Shown: piece by piece, positions 17,518 through 26,112 of the stretch
Numbering within the stretch: the first letter of the stretch is position 1
Layout of the letters: every line of letters begins with the position of its first letter
Assembly: GCA_947626415.1 (NCBI GenBank)
Contig: CANQSA010000010.1
Span: forward strand, 19,916 to 83,915
DNA length: 64,000 nt
From: an uncultured Lachnospiraceae bacterium
GTDB lineage: Bacteria; Bacillota; Clostridia; Lachnospirales; Lachnospiraceae
Direction of reading: 5' to 3'
Notes under the pieces: generated by a model
Database searches by the model: none
What the model saw: the letters and a program-made list of their open reading frames with translations, nothing else
Told to the model about the DNA's origin: nothing
Program-made: the position numbers and the translations under genes

Positions 17518-20500
17518 CTGCCTGTCCCCCTTTCTCCATTTGTTCCCAGATCACATCTGTTTTCATATGTTTCAAAGTCCGATAGGAAAATCCCGGAAAA
17601 CGGGAATCAAAATTGCAGGCATTTTTGTATGCGCAGTAATCACAGGGCGTCTTTTTTCCTTTCTGGTACGGATTCTTTTCAATATGCCCGGAGCGGATCT
17701 CCCGCTGGATCGCTTCCGCTTTCTCTGTAATATAGTTCTGTAATGTGGCAAACTGCGCTTCCGTCGCCGTTTTGCTGCGGTAATCGATCGTGCCGTTTTT
17801 GGTATACCGAACCGGAATGACGGATGACTCTTTCCGCTCTGCCAGCTCACGGTCCAGATTTTCTATGACTTCCACTCTGCTGTTTACCAGACCCGACATG
17901 AGAAATGTTTTCAGATAATCCGTTTCCGTTTTTTTCACATAAGGATCCTGGATCTGGTAATAAAAAACAGCGCCCGGCCGGATCTCCTTTTTGAATTCTG
18001 TTTGCAATTTTTTCACGGCGTCCTGCAGGTACCACACCAGCTGCATCTGCAGCCCGAAATAAGCATCTGCCAGACTGAACTGTTTCATACCCGATTTGTA
18101 ATCTATGATTTTTAAATAAACCGCGTCTTCCCCTTCGTATAGATCGATCCGGTCAATTCTGCCGTTTCCGGAATCAAATTCATAGTAGGCGGGTTCAAAA
18201 GCACCCTGCCGGATCTGACTGCACAGAACCCACACGGTCCGGTCTGCCATTCGGTTCAGCCGATTGATCATATAACTGTTTCTGGCACTGGAAGAGATGG
18301 CGTCACCGGGAAAATTCTCCACTACCTGTTTTACTTCCGTTTCAACCAGCATATGACGCTGCTCATCCGTCAGAGTCCGCCAGTTGTAGGTTCCATCCTC
18401 CATTTTCCCGGATATGCCCTCCAGTACACTGTGAAACATAGTTCCGATATCCGTGTTTTCCACCTGATAGATCTCCCGGGGCACTAAAGCCAGTCCGTAC
18501 TGCATAAAATGACAGTAAGCACAGGCGGCATAATTTTCAAGCCGTGTAATACTCCGAATCTCCGCATCCGGATAAAGCATATGCGCGACTGCCTGAGAAA
18601 GTCTGTCATGCTCCGCCTCATAGACACTCCCCGATACGATCATCTCCACCTGATCTCTGAATCCCGGCTGCCGCCTTAAAAAAGAAAATACTTCCTGCCA
18701 CATGCTGTCCGGCTCGGTTTCCCGGTATTGACCGATCCGGCCCGCGGTATACTTTAGCAGAGCCCGGCTGCCCGTAAATTTCTGCAGCTGCCCGCTGATT
18801 CCGCTTTCCGCTCCGGAAGGCAGCGGCTGACCGAATACCTGTCTGACCTGTTCCGTCAGAGCTGCCGGCCGTAAGGCTTTTCCTTCACCGTCCGTTCTGC
18901 TGTACGTCAGATACAGCGCACGAGATGCTTTCGTCAGGGCCAGATAAAGATAAAACCGATCGATGGCAGACTGTTCCCGAACCGTAGGCGCCAGTTCAAA
19001 GGATTGCTGCCGCAAAAACGTCCTGTCCATATTGGATAAGATCCCGCCCGATACAGAAGCCGGTGGAACAATCCCGTCATTGACACCCAGGAAAAACAAT
19101 ACTTTAACATCGGTCAGCCTTGTCCGTATCGTATCTCCTGCCGTCACTTCATCCAATCCGGGAGGAATGACTGCTACCTTGATTTCATGAAATCCCGATT
19201 CCAGGATCTCCCGCAGTTCCGAAATACTGATCTGCATATCGCCGAACAAGCGGACAATCTTTTCAAACAATTCCATGACCGTTTTCCAGATCTGCAGATA
19301 TTCCCTGCTCTGCTCCATCTTTCCCTCTGCCTGAAACTTCTCCGCATAATCTTCCAGTTGTTTTTCCGCCCCGATCTGCTCCAACAGCTGATACAGCGCC
19401 GTCATTCTGTCTCGTACCGTCGCGTTCTTCTTTTTCATCGCGGCATAAAAATCATGCAGCTGCTGTTCCACGCATTTCCGAACGGCATTGACAGTTTCCC
19501 GTTTTTCGCTGCGGATTGTTTTCGTATCGCTGTCCCAGACTGTCGGAGTATCGCTATCCGCCGCCGCGCTGTACTGCGCATGACCGCGGACGTTTTTTGC
19601 CAGCACAAAATTTTCAAGCAGATCAATTCCGTTTCTTTCGATTTTGCTCATTCCCGTCCGCAGATAACGGAATACCGATTCATAGCTGTAGTTCTGTTCA
19701 ACGATCATAAATGCGCTCTGAATCAGCTCCACACAGGGATTTCCCATAATATCGCGCTTATAATCAATAAAAACCGGAATCTCCTGCTCCGAAAACACAT
19801 CCCGGATCAGGCGGTAATAGTGCTCCATATCCGCCGTAATGATCGCGATATCCCGATAGCGGAATCCCTGCTTCCGCACAAGCTGATGGATCCGGGCGGC
19901 CGCAAATTCTACCTCTTCTGCCGGAGAATCCAGTCCGTCCAAATAAACTGCCTGCTCACCCGTAAATGCAGCTGGCACTTCATCCGAGAACAAATACCGC
20001 TCCAGATGTTCTAACGCCGGGCTCTCCAGAAACCGATATGCGGGCTTCGGCATCCAGACGCAGGGCGTTATCGGAATCTGATTTTTGATGGCCAGATCCG
20101 TCATTTTCATGATCATACTTCGGCTGAGTCCGTACAACTCCCCCTCTTCCGGTGCCCTCGCGTATGCCTGTTCCGAAAAAACAGCAGTCAGAACCAGTTC
20201 CCGGCAGCATACCAGAAGCTGTTCCAGAAACTGATACTGAACCGGCGTAAATCCGGTAAATCCGTCAATCAGTACATAACAGCCGTTTACCAGCTTCGAC
20301 TTGGATATCTGACGGCTCAAAACCTCCAATAGCGCTTCGCTGGTAATATATTTCTCGGCGATCATCTCCTGAAAACCGTTATAAATCACATGGATGTCCC
20401 GGAGTTTGGCAGACAGCAGCGGTTTTCCCTTTGCGCTTTCCTCCATCCGGGTCAGCTCCGCTTCCCCGATCCGATACTGTCCGAACTCTGATAAAACAGA

Positions 20501-20869
20501 CTTTACTTCCTCGAGAAATCCGCGGTAATTTACCTTCTTCGCAAAAACAGACAATTCCGGCTTCACCTGTTCCAAAACCCGGCGCAGGATCAGATTTTTT
20601 CCGGTATCATCCAAAATCTCCAGAATATCCGTACCAACTTCTTCAAACACGCGGTATGCCAGCCGTTCAAAACTCAGAATATCAATATTCAGAACGCCGC
20701 GGCACGGATGCATCCGGACAATATCTTTCTGTGTCTGCATCGTAAACTGTGCCGGAACCAGGATCATATACCGGTTTTTCGGATGCGCCATTGCTTCCTC
20801 GATCAACCGTTTCATCGCGTAATCGGATTTCCCGGAACCGCTTTCGCCCAAGATAAATTGTAGCGCCAT
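17483..20869 (-). CDS. addB: ATP-dependent helicase/deoxyribonuclease subunit B
   Basis: AddB, the partner that recognises Chi and degrades the 5' strand, 1128 aa. The N-terminal Walker A GESGSGKSDYAM is followed by a degenerate helicase core. The C-terminal nuclease domain has IIDYKSGMKQF. Cysteines near CAYCHF and in CDYCAYKNAC provide ligands for the 4Fe-4S cluster that staples the nuclease domain in AddB proteins. It is first in the addB-addA-(LD-carboxypeptidase) operon, with a strong promoter about 70 bp upstream. Confidence 0.96.
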   Translation of the reverse strand: MALQFILGESGSGKSDYAMKRLIEEAMAHPKNRYMILVPAQFTMQTQKDIVRMHPCRGVLNIDILSFERLAYRVFEEVGTDILEILDDTGKNLILRRVLEQVKPELSVFAKKVNYRGFLEEVKSVLSEFGQYRIGEAELTRMEESAKGKPLLSAKLRDIHVIYNGFQEMIAEKYITSEALLEVLSRQISKSKLVNGCYVLIDGFTGFTPVQYQFLEQLLVCCRELVLTAVFSEQAYARAPEEGELYGLSRSMIMKMTDLAIKNQIPITPCVWMPKPAYRFLESPALEHLERYLFSDEVPAAFTGEQAVYLDGLDSPAEEVEFAAARIHQLVRKQGFRYRDIAIITADMEHYYRLIRDVFSEQEIPVFIDYKRDIMGNPCVELIQSAFMIVEQNYSYESVFRYLRTGMSKIERNGIDLLENFVLAKNVRGHAQYSAAADSDTPTVWDSDTKTIRSEKRETVNAVRKCVEQQLHDFYAAMKKKNATVRDRMTALYQLLEQIGAEKQLEDYAEKFQAEGKMEQSREYLQIWKTVMELFEKIVRLFGDMQISISELREILESGFHEIKVAVIPPGLDEVTAGDTIRTRLTDVKVLFFLGVNDGIVPPASVSGGILSNMDRTFLRQQSFELAPTVREQSAIDRFYLYLALTKASRALYLTYSRTDGEGKALRPAALTEQVRQVFGQPLPSGAESGISGQLQKFTGSRALLKYTAGRIGQYRETEPDSMWQEVFSFLRRQPGFRDQVEMIVSGSVYEAEHDRLSQAVAHMLYPDAEIRSITRLENYAACAYCHFMQYGLALVPREIYQVENTDIGTMFHSVLEGISGKMEDGTYNWRTLTDEQRHMLVETEVKQVVENFPGDAISSSARNSYMINRLNRMADRTVWVLCSQIRQGAFEPAYYEFDSGNGRIDRIDLYEGEDAVYLKIIDYKSGMKQFSLADAYFGLQMQLVWYLQDAVKKLQTEFKKEIRPGAVFYYQIQDPYVKKTETDYLKTFLMSGLVNSRVEVIENLDRELAERKESSVIPVRYTKNGTIDYRSKTATEAQFATLQNYITEKAEAIQREIRSGHIEKNPYQKGKKTPCDYCAYKNACNFDSRFPGFSYRTLKHMKTDVIWEQMEKGGQADELDREPEESN

Positions 20870-20937
20870 TTCTCTTACACTCCTCGTTTTTATATTGATT
20901 AGAATCCCACTTTTTTCAGCTCCACTCTACTAAAATA

Positions 20938-20966
20938 ATTGTACCGCACGTTGATTTATCTGTCAA
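20938..20966 (-). promoter_or_regulatory. SigA-type promoter of addBA
   Basis: Minus strand TTGACA (20966-20961), 17-bp spacer, TACAAT (20943-20938): near-perfect consensus, about 70 bp upstream of the addB ATG. Confidence 0.85.
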
Positions 20967-21010
20967 CTTTCCGAAGGATCGCAGCCCTTATATGGATTCA
21001 CTACAAAAAC

Positions 21011-21049
21011 ACTTTGAGGCACCTTCCATACGGAGGGTGCCCCAAAGTA
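21011..21049 (-). terminator. Rho-independent terminator after the DUF6465-like gene
   Basis: Stem ACTTTGGGGCACC paired with GGTGCCTCAAAGT, followed by GTTTTTG on the minus strand, 30 bp after the stop codon at 21079. Confidence 0.85.
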
Positions 21050-21078
21050 TTCTCTTCAACATTCTGTTGTTTTTCGTC

Positions 21079-21495
21079 TTATAAGTCTACCGAACCGGTC
21101 TCTTTTCCATTGATTACCCAGTAAGCCTTGCCTTCTTCCGGCTTGATATACAAATCCACTTTCTTAATGGAAGATGCTCTGTGTCCTGCGTTTACCCAGT
21201 CGGTCTTAACCTGCTCCAGTACCTTCTTCGGTTCGATCTCGGCGTCCTGATACTGCACATAAACAGTTGCCTCAGCCTCTTTCTTCGGAGCGGCTGTCTT
21301 CTTTACAGGTTCCTTCTTTGCAGCTTCTTTCTTCGGAGCTTCTTTCTTAACCGGCTTCTCTTCCTTAACTGCTGCCGGTGCTGTTACCTTTGTTTCTTCT
21401 GCCTTAACTGCTGCCTTCTTCTCTTCTGCCTTAACCGCTGCCTTCTTCTCTTCTGTCTTAACCGCTGCTGTCTTTGCTACTGTTTGATTTGCCAT
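21079..21495 (-). CDS. Lys/Ala-rich repeat protein with C-terminal DUF6465-like domain
   Basis: A 138-aa protein of unknown function. The N-terminal ~70 residues are a low-complexity Lys/Ala/Glu/Pro tract with near-identical repeats of AEEKKAAVK type, then KKEAPKKEAAKKEP-type repeats, much like a histone H1 tail. The C-terminal ~65 residues (from VYVQYQDAEI) form a compact domain ending with YWVINGKETGSVDL, which I recognise as the DUF6465 type common in Lachnospiraceae. The start at 21495 follows AGGAGG; the in-frame extension upstream is not credible. The gene has its own strong promoter and terminator. A nucleic-acid-binding role is a guess from the basic tail. Confidence 0.75.
   Translation of the reverse strand: MANQTVAKTAAVKTEEKKAAVKAEEKKAAVKAEETKVTAPAAVKEEKPVKKEAPKKEAAKKEPVKKTAAPKKEAEATVYVQYQDAEIEPKKVLEQVKTDWVNAGHRASSIKKVDLYIKPEEGKAYWVINGKETGSVDL
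21397..21480. repeat. 27-bp imperfect tandem repeat encoding AEEKKAAVK units
   Basis: About three copies of a 27-bp unit (plus strand TCTGCCTTAACCGCTGCCTT and on) inside the coding region at 21079-21495. They differ at few positions, which suggests recent expansion by slippage or recombination. Confidence 0.7.
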
Positions 21496-21559
21496 GAAAT
21501 CCTCCTCATCTTCTACAGTCTGCGCCTGTAGGTACATATGTATTATAGCTTTCGGTCTG

Positions 21560-21588
21560 TTTATATCGCATCTGTCTGTTTTTGTCAA
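21560..21588 (-). promoter_or_regulatory. SigA-type promoter of the DUF6465-like gene
   Basis: Minus strand TTGACA (21588-21583), 17-bp spacer, TATAAA (21565-21560), about 65 bp upstream of the ATG. Confidence 0.8.
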
Positions 21589-21711
21589 GTAATTCAAAAA
21601 TTTTCGTGATTTTTTCATCTATTTTCCTTTTTCGGAATCTTCTTTTATGCATATTTTCCTTTTTTTCCAAATATATTGAAGCAGAGAATAAAAAAGGAGT
21701 ACATATTCACT

Positions 21712-22152
21712 ATGCCAAAACAGCCCAAAATTATGGTTTTCCATTTAAAAGAGTTTTTGTATACTCTGATTTTTCTTCTGCTGGGAGCCGCTTTTATCGT
21801 GCTTTTGATCACAATGTTTTTCTCAGGCGGAGATGATTCCGGCAGTTCCGAACAGACAGAACCGGCATCTTATACGGCAGGCGTATACACCACATCCATC
21901 ACCATGAACCAGTCCCCGATGGAACTGGAAGTTACGGTAGACGCAGACCGGATCAATTCCATCCGGCTGATCCATACCGATGAAGCGGTTCTTGCCATGT
22001 ATCCGCTGGTCCAGTCTTCCGTTGAAGATCTTGAGCGGCAGATCGTTTCCGCCCAGTCCCTGGAAAATATCACCTGTGAAAAAAACGCGGAATATACCTA
22101 TGCTGTTCTGTTGAACGCAATCCGTTCCACTTTAAATAAAGCAAAACAATGA
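21712..22152 (+). CDS. Membrane-anchored protein with FMN-binding-like domain, function unknown
   Basis: A 146-aa protein. A short basic N-terminus is followed by one membrane helix (~residues 14-37, LYTLIFLLLGAAFIVLLITM), an acidic Ser/Gly linker, then an external domain of ~95 residues. The order of that domain (ELEVTVDADRINSIRLIH, then a C-terminal helix AVLLNAIRSTLNKA) recalls the FMN_bind fold. The Ser/Thr-Gly-Ala-Thr flavinylation motif is absent, so covalent FMN is unlikely. The ATG at 21712 is preferred over a TTG at 21676; AAGGAG lies 12 nt upstream. It converges on nadE. Named hypothetical with a weak fold resemblance. Confidence 0.65.
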   Translation: MPKQPKIMVFHLKEFLYTLIFLLLGAAFIVLLITMFFSGGDDSGSSEQTEPASYTAGVYTTSITMNQSPMELEVTVDADRINSIRLIHTDEAVLAMYPLVQSSVEDLERQIVSAQSLENITCEKNAEYTYAVLLNAIRSTLNKAKQ

Positions 22153-22158
22153 CCGCTG

Positions 22159-24069
22159 CTATTTTTGTTCCAGTTCATCCATCCACTGGCGAACCGAAGC
22201 GTCGCTTGGCATCCGCAGATCTCCCCGGGGAGAAACCGCGACAGATCCCACTTTCGGTCCGTCCGGCAGACAGGATCGTTTAAACTGCTGCGAGAAAAAG
22301 CGCCGGTAAAAGACTTTCAGCCATTTCAAAATAACCGCATCCTCATAAGCGTTTCCGAACGCCTGCTTTGCCAGATACAGAATCTTTCCGGGCGGACAGC
22401 CCCAGCGCAGCATATGATACAGGAAGAAATCATGCAGTTCATACGGTCCTACCAGATCTTCCGTTTTCTGCGCAATCTTTCCGTCTCCCGCAGGCGGCAG
22501 TAATTCCGGACTGACCGGCGTATCCAGGATATCGTACAGTACCTCTGCCAGACCGGTATCCTGACAGGTATCGGCATAATAACGGACCAGGTGGCGGACC
22601 AAAGTCTTGGGTACGGACGCGTTTACCCCATACATAGACATATGGTCGCCGTTATAGGTCGCCCAGCCCAGCGCCAGTTCAGACATATCTCCGGTTCCGA
22701 TCACCATGCCGTTCTGCTCATTGGCAATATCCATCAGCAGATAGGTACGCTGTCTGGCCTGCGCGTTTTCATAAGTGATATCTTTCACTGCCGGATCATG
22801 CCCGATATTTTCAAAATGCTGCATTACAGCCTGTCCGATCGGGATCTCGGCAAGCGAAGCGCCCAGCCTTCGGATCAGTTCCTGTGCGTTCCGGTACGTC
22901 CGGTCTGTCGTCCCGAAACCCGGCATGGTTACTGCCATAATTCCCTTATGTTCCAATCCCAGCAGATCAAACGCATATGCGGTTACCAGCAGCGCCAGCG
23001 TAGAATCCAGGCCGCCGGAAATCCCAATCACCGCAGTCTTACAGTTCGTATGCTCCAGACGTTTTTTCAGTCCTCTCGCCTGCAGCTCCAGGATTTCCTT
23101 ACATCTGCGTTCCCGGTCTTCTGTCTGTGCCGGCACAAACGGCGCCGGATCAATATACCGCGATAAAACTCCGTCCGTATTCTGAAATGCGAACGTAATT
23201 TCTCTCCATCCCTCCGCGCGGTTGGCGTATGTCGTCATCCGCCGGCGCTCCCCTGTCAGCCGCTCTGTATCAATATCCGCATAGATCGTTTCGTTCTGAA
23301 ATTTGCGGGCTTCCGCCAGCAGGATCCCGTTCTCCGCAATCAGATTATGTCCCGCATAAACCAGATCGGTTGTGGATTCTCCCTCTCCGGCATCCGCGTA
23401 AACGTAAGCGCCGACAAGCCGCGCCGACTGGCTGCGTACCAGTTCTCTTCGGTAGCTGTCCTTTCCCGTTACCTCATCGCTGGCGGAACAGTTCGCGATC
23501 ACAGTTGCGCCCGCCATCGCCAGATGTACGCTGGGCGGATCCGGAACCCACAGGTCCTCACAGATTTCAATGCCCAATACAAAAGAATCCATGTTTGCTT
23601 CTTTAAATAACAGGTCTGTCCCAAACGGAACACACTGCCCGCCGATCCGGATCTCCTCCCGGAGCCCCGTTCCGCCGGTAAAATGTCTTGCCTCATAAAA
23701 CTCGGAATAATTGGGCAAATGGGTTTTCGGTACGATCCCCAGTATCTTCCCTTCAAACAAAACCGCTGCTCCGTTGTACAGTTTGTTCCGATGTGCAACC
23801 GGCAGTCCAACCACGGCCAGCATATCCGTTCCCACCGTAGATTTTGCGATTTCCAGCAGACTGTTCTCTGCCGCTTTCAGCAGATGCTGCTGCCAGAACA
23901 AATCGCTGCAGGTATAGCCGGTAATGCATAATTCCGGAAATACTCCCAGTTTCGCGCCCTGCGCCGCCATCTCTCCGATCAGCCTGCAGATCTCTTTTGT
24001 ATTATACGTACAGTCTGCCACCCGGATGGAAGGGGTGGCAGCCGCAACTTTTATAAATCCGTAGCTCAT
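22159..24069 (-). CDS. nadE: Glutamine-dependent NAD+ synthetase
   Basis: Converts nicotinic acid adenine dinucleotide to NAD+ using glutamine-derived ammonia. It is the long two-domain form (636 aa). The N-terminal nitrilase-type glutaminase has Glu in FPELCITGY, Lys in PKTHLPNY and Cys in EICEDLW. The C-terminal NAD synthetase has the PP-loop GISGGLDSTLAL and later GTGDMSELALGW. It is a single gene with its own promoter just upstream and a convergent neighbour downstream. Confidence 0.96.
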   Translation of the reverse strand: MSYGFIKVAAATPSIRVADCTYNTKEICRLIGEMAAQGAKLGVFPELCITGYTCSDLFWQQHLLKAAENSLLEIAKSTVGTDMLAVVGLPVAHRNKLYNGAAVLFEGKILGIVPKTHLPNYSEFYEARHFTGGTGLREEIRIGGQCVPFGTDLLFKEANMDSFVLGIEICEDLWVPDPPSVHLAMAGATVIANCSASDEVTGKDSYRRELVRSQSARLVGAYVYADAGEGESTTDLVYAGHNLIAENGILLAEARKFQNETIYADIDTERLTGERRRMTTYANRAEGWREITFAFQNTDGVLSRYIDPAPFVPAQTEDRERRCKEILELQARGLKKRLEHTNCKTAVIGISGGLDSTLALLVTAYAFDLLGLEHKGIMAVTMPGFGTTDRTYRNAQELIRRLGASLAEIPIGQAVMQHFENIGHDPAVKDITYENAQARQRTYLLMDIANEQNGMVIGTGDMSELALGWATYNGDHMSMYGVNASVPKTLVRHLVRYYADTCQDTGLAEVLYDILDTPVSPELLPPAGDGKIAQKTEDLVGPYELHDFFLYHMLRWGCPPGKILYLAKQAFGNAYEDAVILKWLKVFYRRFFSQQFKRSCLPDGPKVGSVAVSPRGDLRMPSDASVRQWMDELEQK

Positions 24070-24105
24070 ATCGACTCCTTATGTCCGTTTCCGTTATTTT
24101 TTTAC

Positions 24106-24134
24106 AGTATAGTACAATCCCCCGGTTCCGTCAA
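24106..24134 (-). promoter_or_regulatory. SigA-type promoter of nadE
   Basis: Minus strand TTGACG (24134-24129), 17-bp spacer, TATACT (24111-24106), 37 bp upstream of the nadE ATG and just past the amidase stop codon. Confidence 0.8.
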
Positions 24135-24139
24135 ATTAT

Positions 24140-25048
24140 TTATTGAGATACCAGAAAGGTTTCATAGCCGTCCATACGGAGCCGCTGTTCCATCAATACC
24201 GCATTATCCAGATAGCGGTAAGCGCCTACCTGTACTTTATAATAAGGGCTCTGATACAGTACAAACGCCGGATAGCCGCTCAGCTGCAGACGGTAGGACA
24301 AACGCTCCGCCAGCTGCTGATTTTCAAACGCCCCCACCTGTACCCGGTAAAGCGGATCCTGAGAGATATACGGACCGCGGCGCATCTGCATCTGGGATTC
24401 TCCCGCCCGATACTGCGGACCTTCCGGATTCTCTTCTTTCTCATTTTCCGGCACCGGATTCATTTCCAGTTCTGTCATGGGATCGGCTGTGGGCTGTACA
24501 GCCGCCTCTGCCGCCGCCTGTGTATTTAAGGTTTCCAGGATTCCGTCGGCAATGGCACGGGCGATCTCGTTAAACTGACTGTCAAATTTCGCGTTATCCG
24601 CTTCATTGTCAATAAATCCCGCTTCAACCAGCAGCGCGGGCATTCTGGTCCTGCGCAGCACGACCAGATTGGGACGTTCGATCACACCGCGGTTGGCAAA
24701 GCCCAGCTCCGCCAGATTCGCGTTAATCGCCCTTGCCATATCCGCCTTGATCCCTTCATCATTGTAAACCAGCGTTTCCACTCCGGTCCCTGTATTGGGA
24801 GTCGGCAGCGCGTTTCGGTGGAACGATATAAAATAATCCGCATCCGTCCGGTTCCCCATCTGTGCTTTTTCAAACGGCGTATGATAAACATCCGTCGTTC
24901 TGGTGTATTCCACATCTACGCCGTTATTTTCCAGAATTTCTCCCACCGCGAGCGTAAGCGCAAGGTTATCGTCTTTTTCCTGTCTGCCTTCATACACCGC
25001 GCCCGGATCCGAGCCGCCGTGTCCCGCGTCTAATACCACTTTTGCCAT
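24140..25048 (-). CDS. N-acetylmuramoyl-L-alanine amidase with SPOR domain
   Basis: Zinc amidase of the amidase_3 family. The metal and catalytic residues are His in VVLDAGHGGSDPG, Glu in GRQEKDD, His in FISFHRNA and Glu in LLVEAGFID. A Pro/Glu-rich linker (~190-230) leads to a C-terminal SPOR domain made of two half repeats, YRVQVGAF and YKVQVGAY, which bind denuded septal glycan. There is no signal peptide, as in B. subtilis CwlC, a mother-cell lytic enzyme, so a role in sporulation is possible but not shown. The start at 25048 follows GGAGG, which is partly inside the upstream terminator-like hairpin. Confidence 0.9.
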   Translation of the reverse strand: MAKVVLDAGHGGSDPGAVYEGRQEKDDNLALTLAVGEILENNGVDVEYTRTTDVYHTPFEKAQMGNRTDADYFISFHRNALPTPNTGTGVETLVYNDEGIKADMARAINANLAELGFANRGVIERPNLVVLRRTRMPALLVEAGFIDNEADNAKFDSQFNEIARAIADGILETLNTQAAAEAAVQPTADPMTELEMNPVPENEKEENPEGPQYRAGESQMQMRRGPYISQDPLYRVQVGAFENQQLAERLSYRLQLSGYPAFVLYQSPYYKVQVGAYRYLDNAVLMEQRLRMDGYETFLVSQ

Positions 25049-25092
25049 AAAAAAAATCCTCCGCATATGCCTTCTAAATCAGCATATGCGGA
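25049..25092 (-). terminator. Terminator-like hairpin overlapping the amidase ribosome binding site
   Basis: Perfect 11-bp stem TCCGCATATGC/GCATATGCGGA (25092-25082 and 25070-25060) with an 11-nt loop, followed by GGATTTTTTTT and directly by the amidase ATG. It lies between the BlaI-type gene and the amidase. Half of the GGAGG sits in the stem. Confidence 0.75.
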
Positions 25093-25118
25093 AGATTGCT
25101 TTTTGTTCTTTTGAAAAA

Positions 25119-25514
25119 CTATTTGGAATCCAATTTTGCCAGTTCTGTCTGGATCTTCTGAATCTCTTCGTGAGAGATCTTTTTCTCATGCAGCATACAG
25201 GTGATCATTTCCACAATGTCATTTTTATACCAGAAGTCCAGCGCTTCCCGCATGAGCTTCTGCCTGTATTCCTTTTCACTTTTTAAAGCATGTACATAAG
25301 AATATCTTCCCTTCCGATATGTGGTTGCAAATTCCTTGTCCGAAAGATGCAGCAAAAATGTAACGACTGTGGTCTTCGCATATTCCTTTCCATACTTCGT
25401 ATTCAGAAGATTGATTAGATTCGGAACCGACAGGTCTTCCTCCGCGTCCCAAATCGCTTTCATGATAACAGTTTCACTTGCACTTAAATTCCGTTCTTTT
25501 TTTTCAAAATCCAT
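25119..25514 (-). CDS. BlaI/MecI/CopY-family transcriptional repressor
   Basis: A 131-aa winged-helix repressor. The N-terminal domain has LSASETVIMKAIWDAEEDLS and TKYGKEYAKTTVVTFLLHLSDKEF, the family's recognition helix; the C-terminal half forms a helical dimerisation domain. The family represses beta-lactamase, PBP2a or copper genes and is relieved by a BlaR1-type protease, but no BlaR1 gene lies within this window. It has its own promoter, so it may repress itself and act elsewhere, or on the amidase downstream. Confidence 0.9.
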   Translation of the reverse strand: MDFEKKERNLSASETVIMKAIWDAEEDLSVPNLINLLNTKYGKEYAKTTVVTFLLHLSDKEFATTYRKGRYSYVHALKSEKEYRQKLMREALDFWYKNDIVEMITCMLHEKKISHEEIQKIQTELAKLDSK

Positions 25515-25535
25515 ATAAATCCCTCCTTTTCATTT

Positions 25536-25564
25536 ATGATATTAGTTTCGTCTGAATTTTGCAA
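25536..25564 (-). promoter_or_regulatory. SigA-type promoter of the BlaI-type gene
   Basis: Minus strand TTGCAA (25564-25559), 17-bp spacer, TATCAT (25541-25536), ~20 bp upstream of the ATG. No TACA/TGTA operator typical of BlaI is visible over it. Confidence 0.65.
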
Positions 25565-25668
25565 GTGTTTTTTTCATTTTTTTATAAAAAAAGCAAAAAA
25601 AATTGCACAAAATAACCCTACTGTGCCAAAAATTGCCTGTTTCGGAATTATTCTGTGCAAATTACCGC

Positions 25669-26028
25669 TTATCTGGCGCCGCTGCCGTCCTTGATCGCGT
25701 CACCGACATCGTCGATTCCCTTTTTCACATCGTCACCGACATCGCCGATTCCTTTTTTGATATCGTCCCCGATGTCATCCACAACACCGTTCTCGGAAGA
25801 AGATTCATTTTCATTGTTATTCTCATTTTCTGCTCTGCTGGTCGTCTGCTGATTATTCAGACCGGCGCCGGTGGTCGATTCATTTTCATTGCGGGTCGTC
25901 GTGTTTTCCTGGGTCGTGGTCCTGTCTGTCGCGTCGTCCTTTTTATCATCGCCCATATTTCCGCATCCGACTGCGCCAAACGCCATCACTGCCAGCAATA
26001 CTGCCAATAACAATTTTTTCTTTTTCAT
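25669..26028 (-). CDS. Small lipoprotein with acidic low-complexity and repeated DDxKKGIxDVG units
   Basis: A 119-aa predicted lipoprotein: signal peptide KKKKLLLAVLLAVMAFGAVGC with lipobox, then ~60 Asn/Thr/Glu/Ser-rich residues, then a C-terminal segment with two to three repeats of the type DDIKKGIGDVG/DDVKKGIDDVG, predicted amphipathic. Function unknown. It follows the DUF4340 gene, but its ribosome binding site AAGGAGAG lies in one arm of a long inverted repeat that may terminate or silence read-through. Confidence 0.75.
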   Translation of the reverse strand: MKKKKLLLAVLLAVMAFGAVGCGNMGDDKKDDATDRTTTQENTTTRNENESTTGAGLNNQQTTSRAENENNNENESSSENGVVDDIGDDIKKGIGDVGDDVKKGIDDVGDAIKDGSGAR

Positions 26029-26031
26029 ACT

Positions 26032-26100
26032 AAAAACTCTCCTTTTATCATAATTAAGAGGATGCCCTCTTTTATTACGATTCCCAAAAGGAGAGTTTTT
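26032..26100 (-). repeat. 15-bp perfect inverted repeat overlapping a ribosome binding site
   Basis: Arms AAAAACTCTCCTTTT (26100-26086 read on the minus strand) and AAAAGGAGAGTTTTT (26046-26032), 39-nt loop containing a second hairpin AAGAGG/CCTCTT. The T-tract at the 3' arm gives a bidirectional terminator layout. The 3' arm is also the ribosome binding site of the lipoprotein gene starting at 26028. Confidence 0.75.
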
Positions 26101-26112
26101 ATGAATGAAAAA

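Noticed and set aside
19187..20014. 275-codon open frame on the plus strand opposite addB
   Set aside because: Antisense shadow; sequence is compositionally odd and lacks start signals.
21676..21711. TTG start giving a longer membrane protein
   Set aside because: The added residues are basic, unlike a signal, and the AAGGAG site would then lie inside the gene; the ATG at 21712 is preferred.
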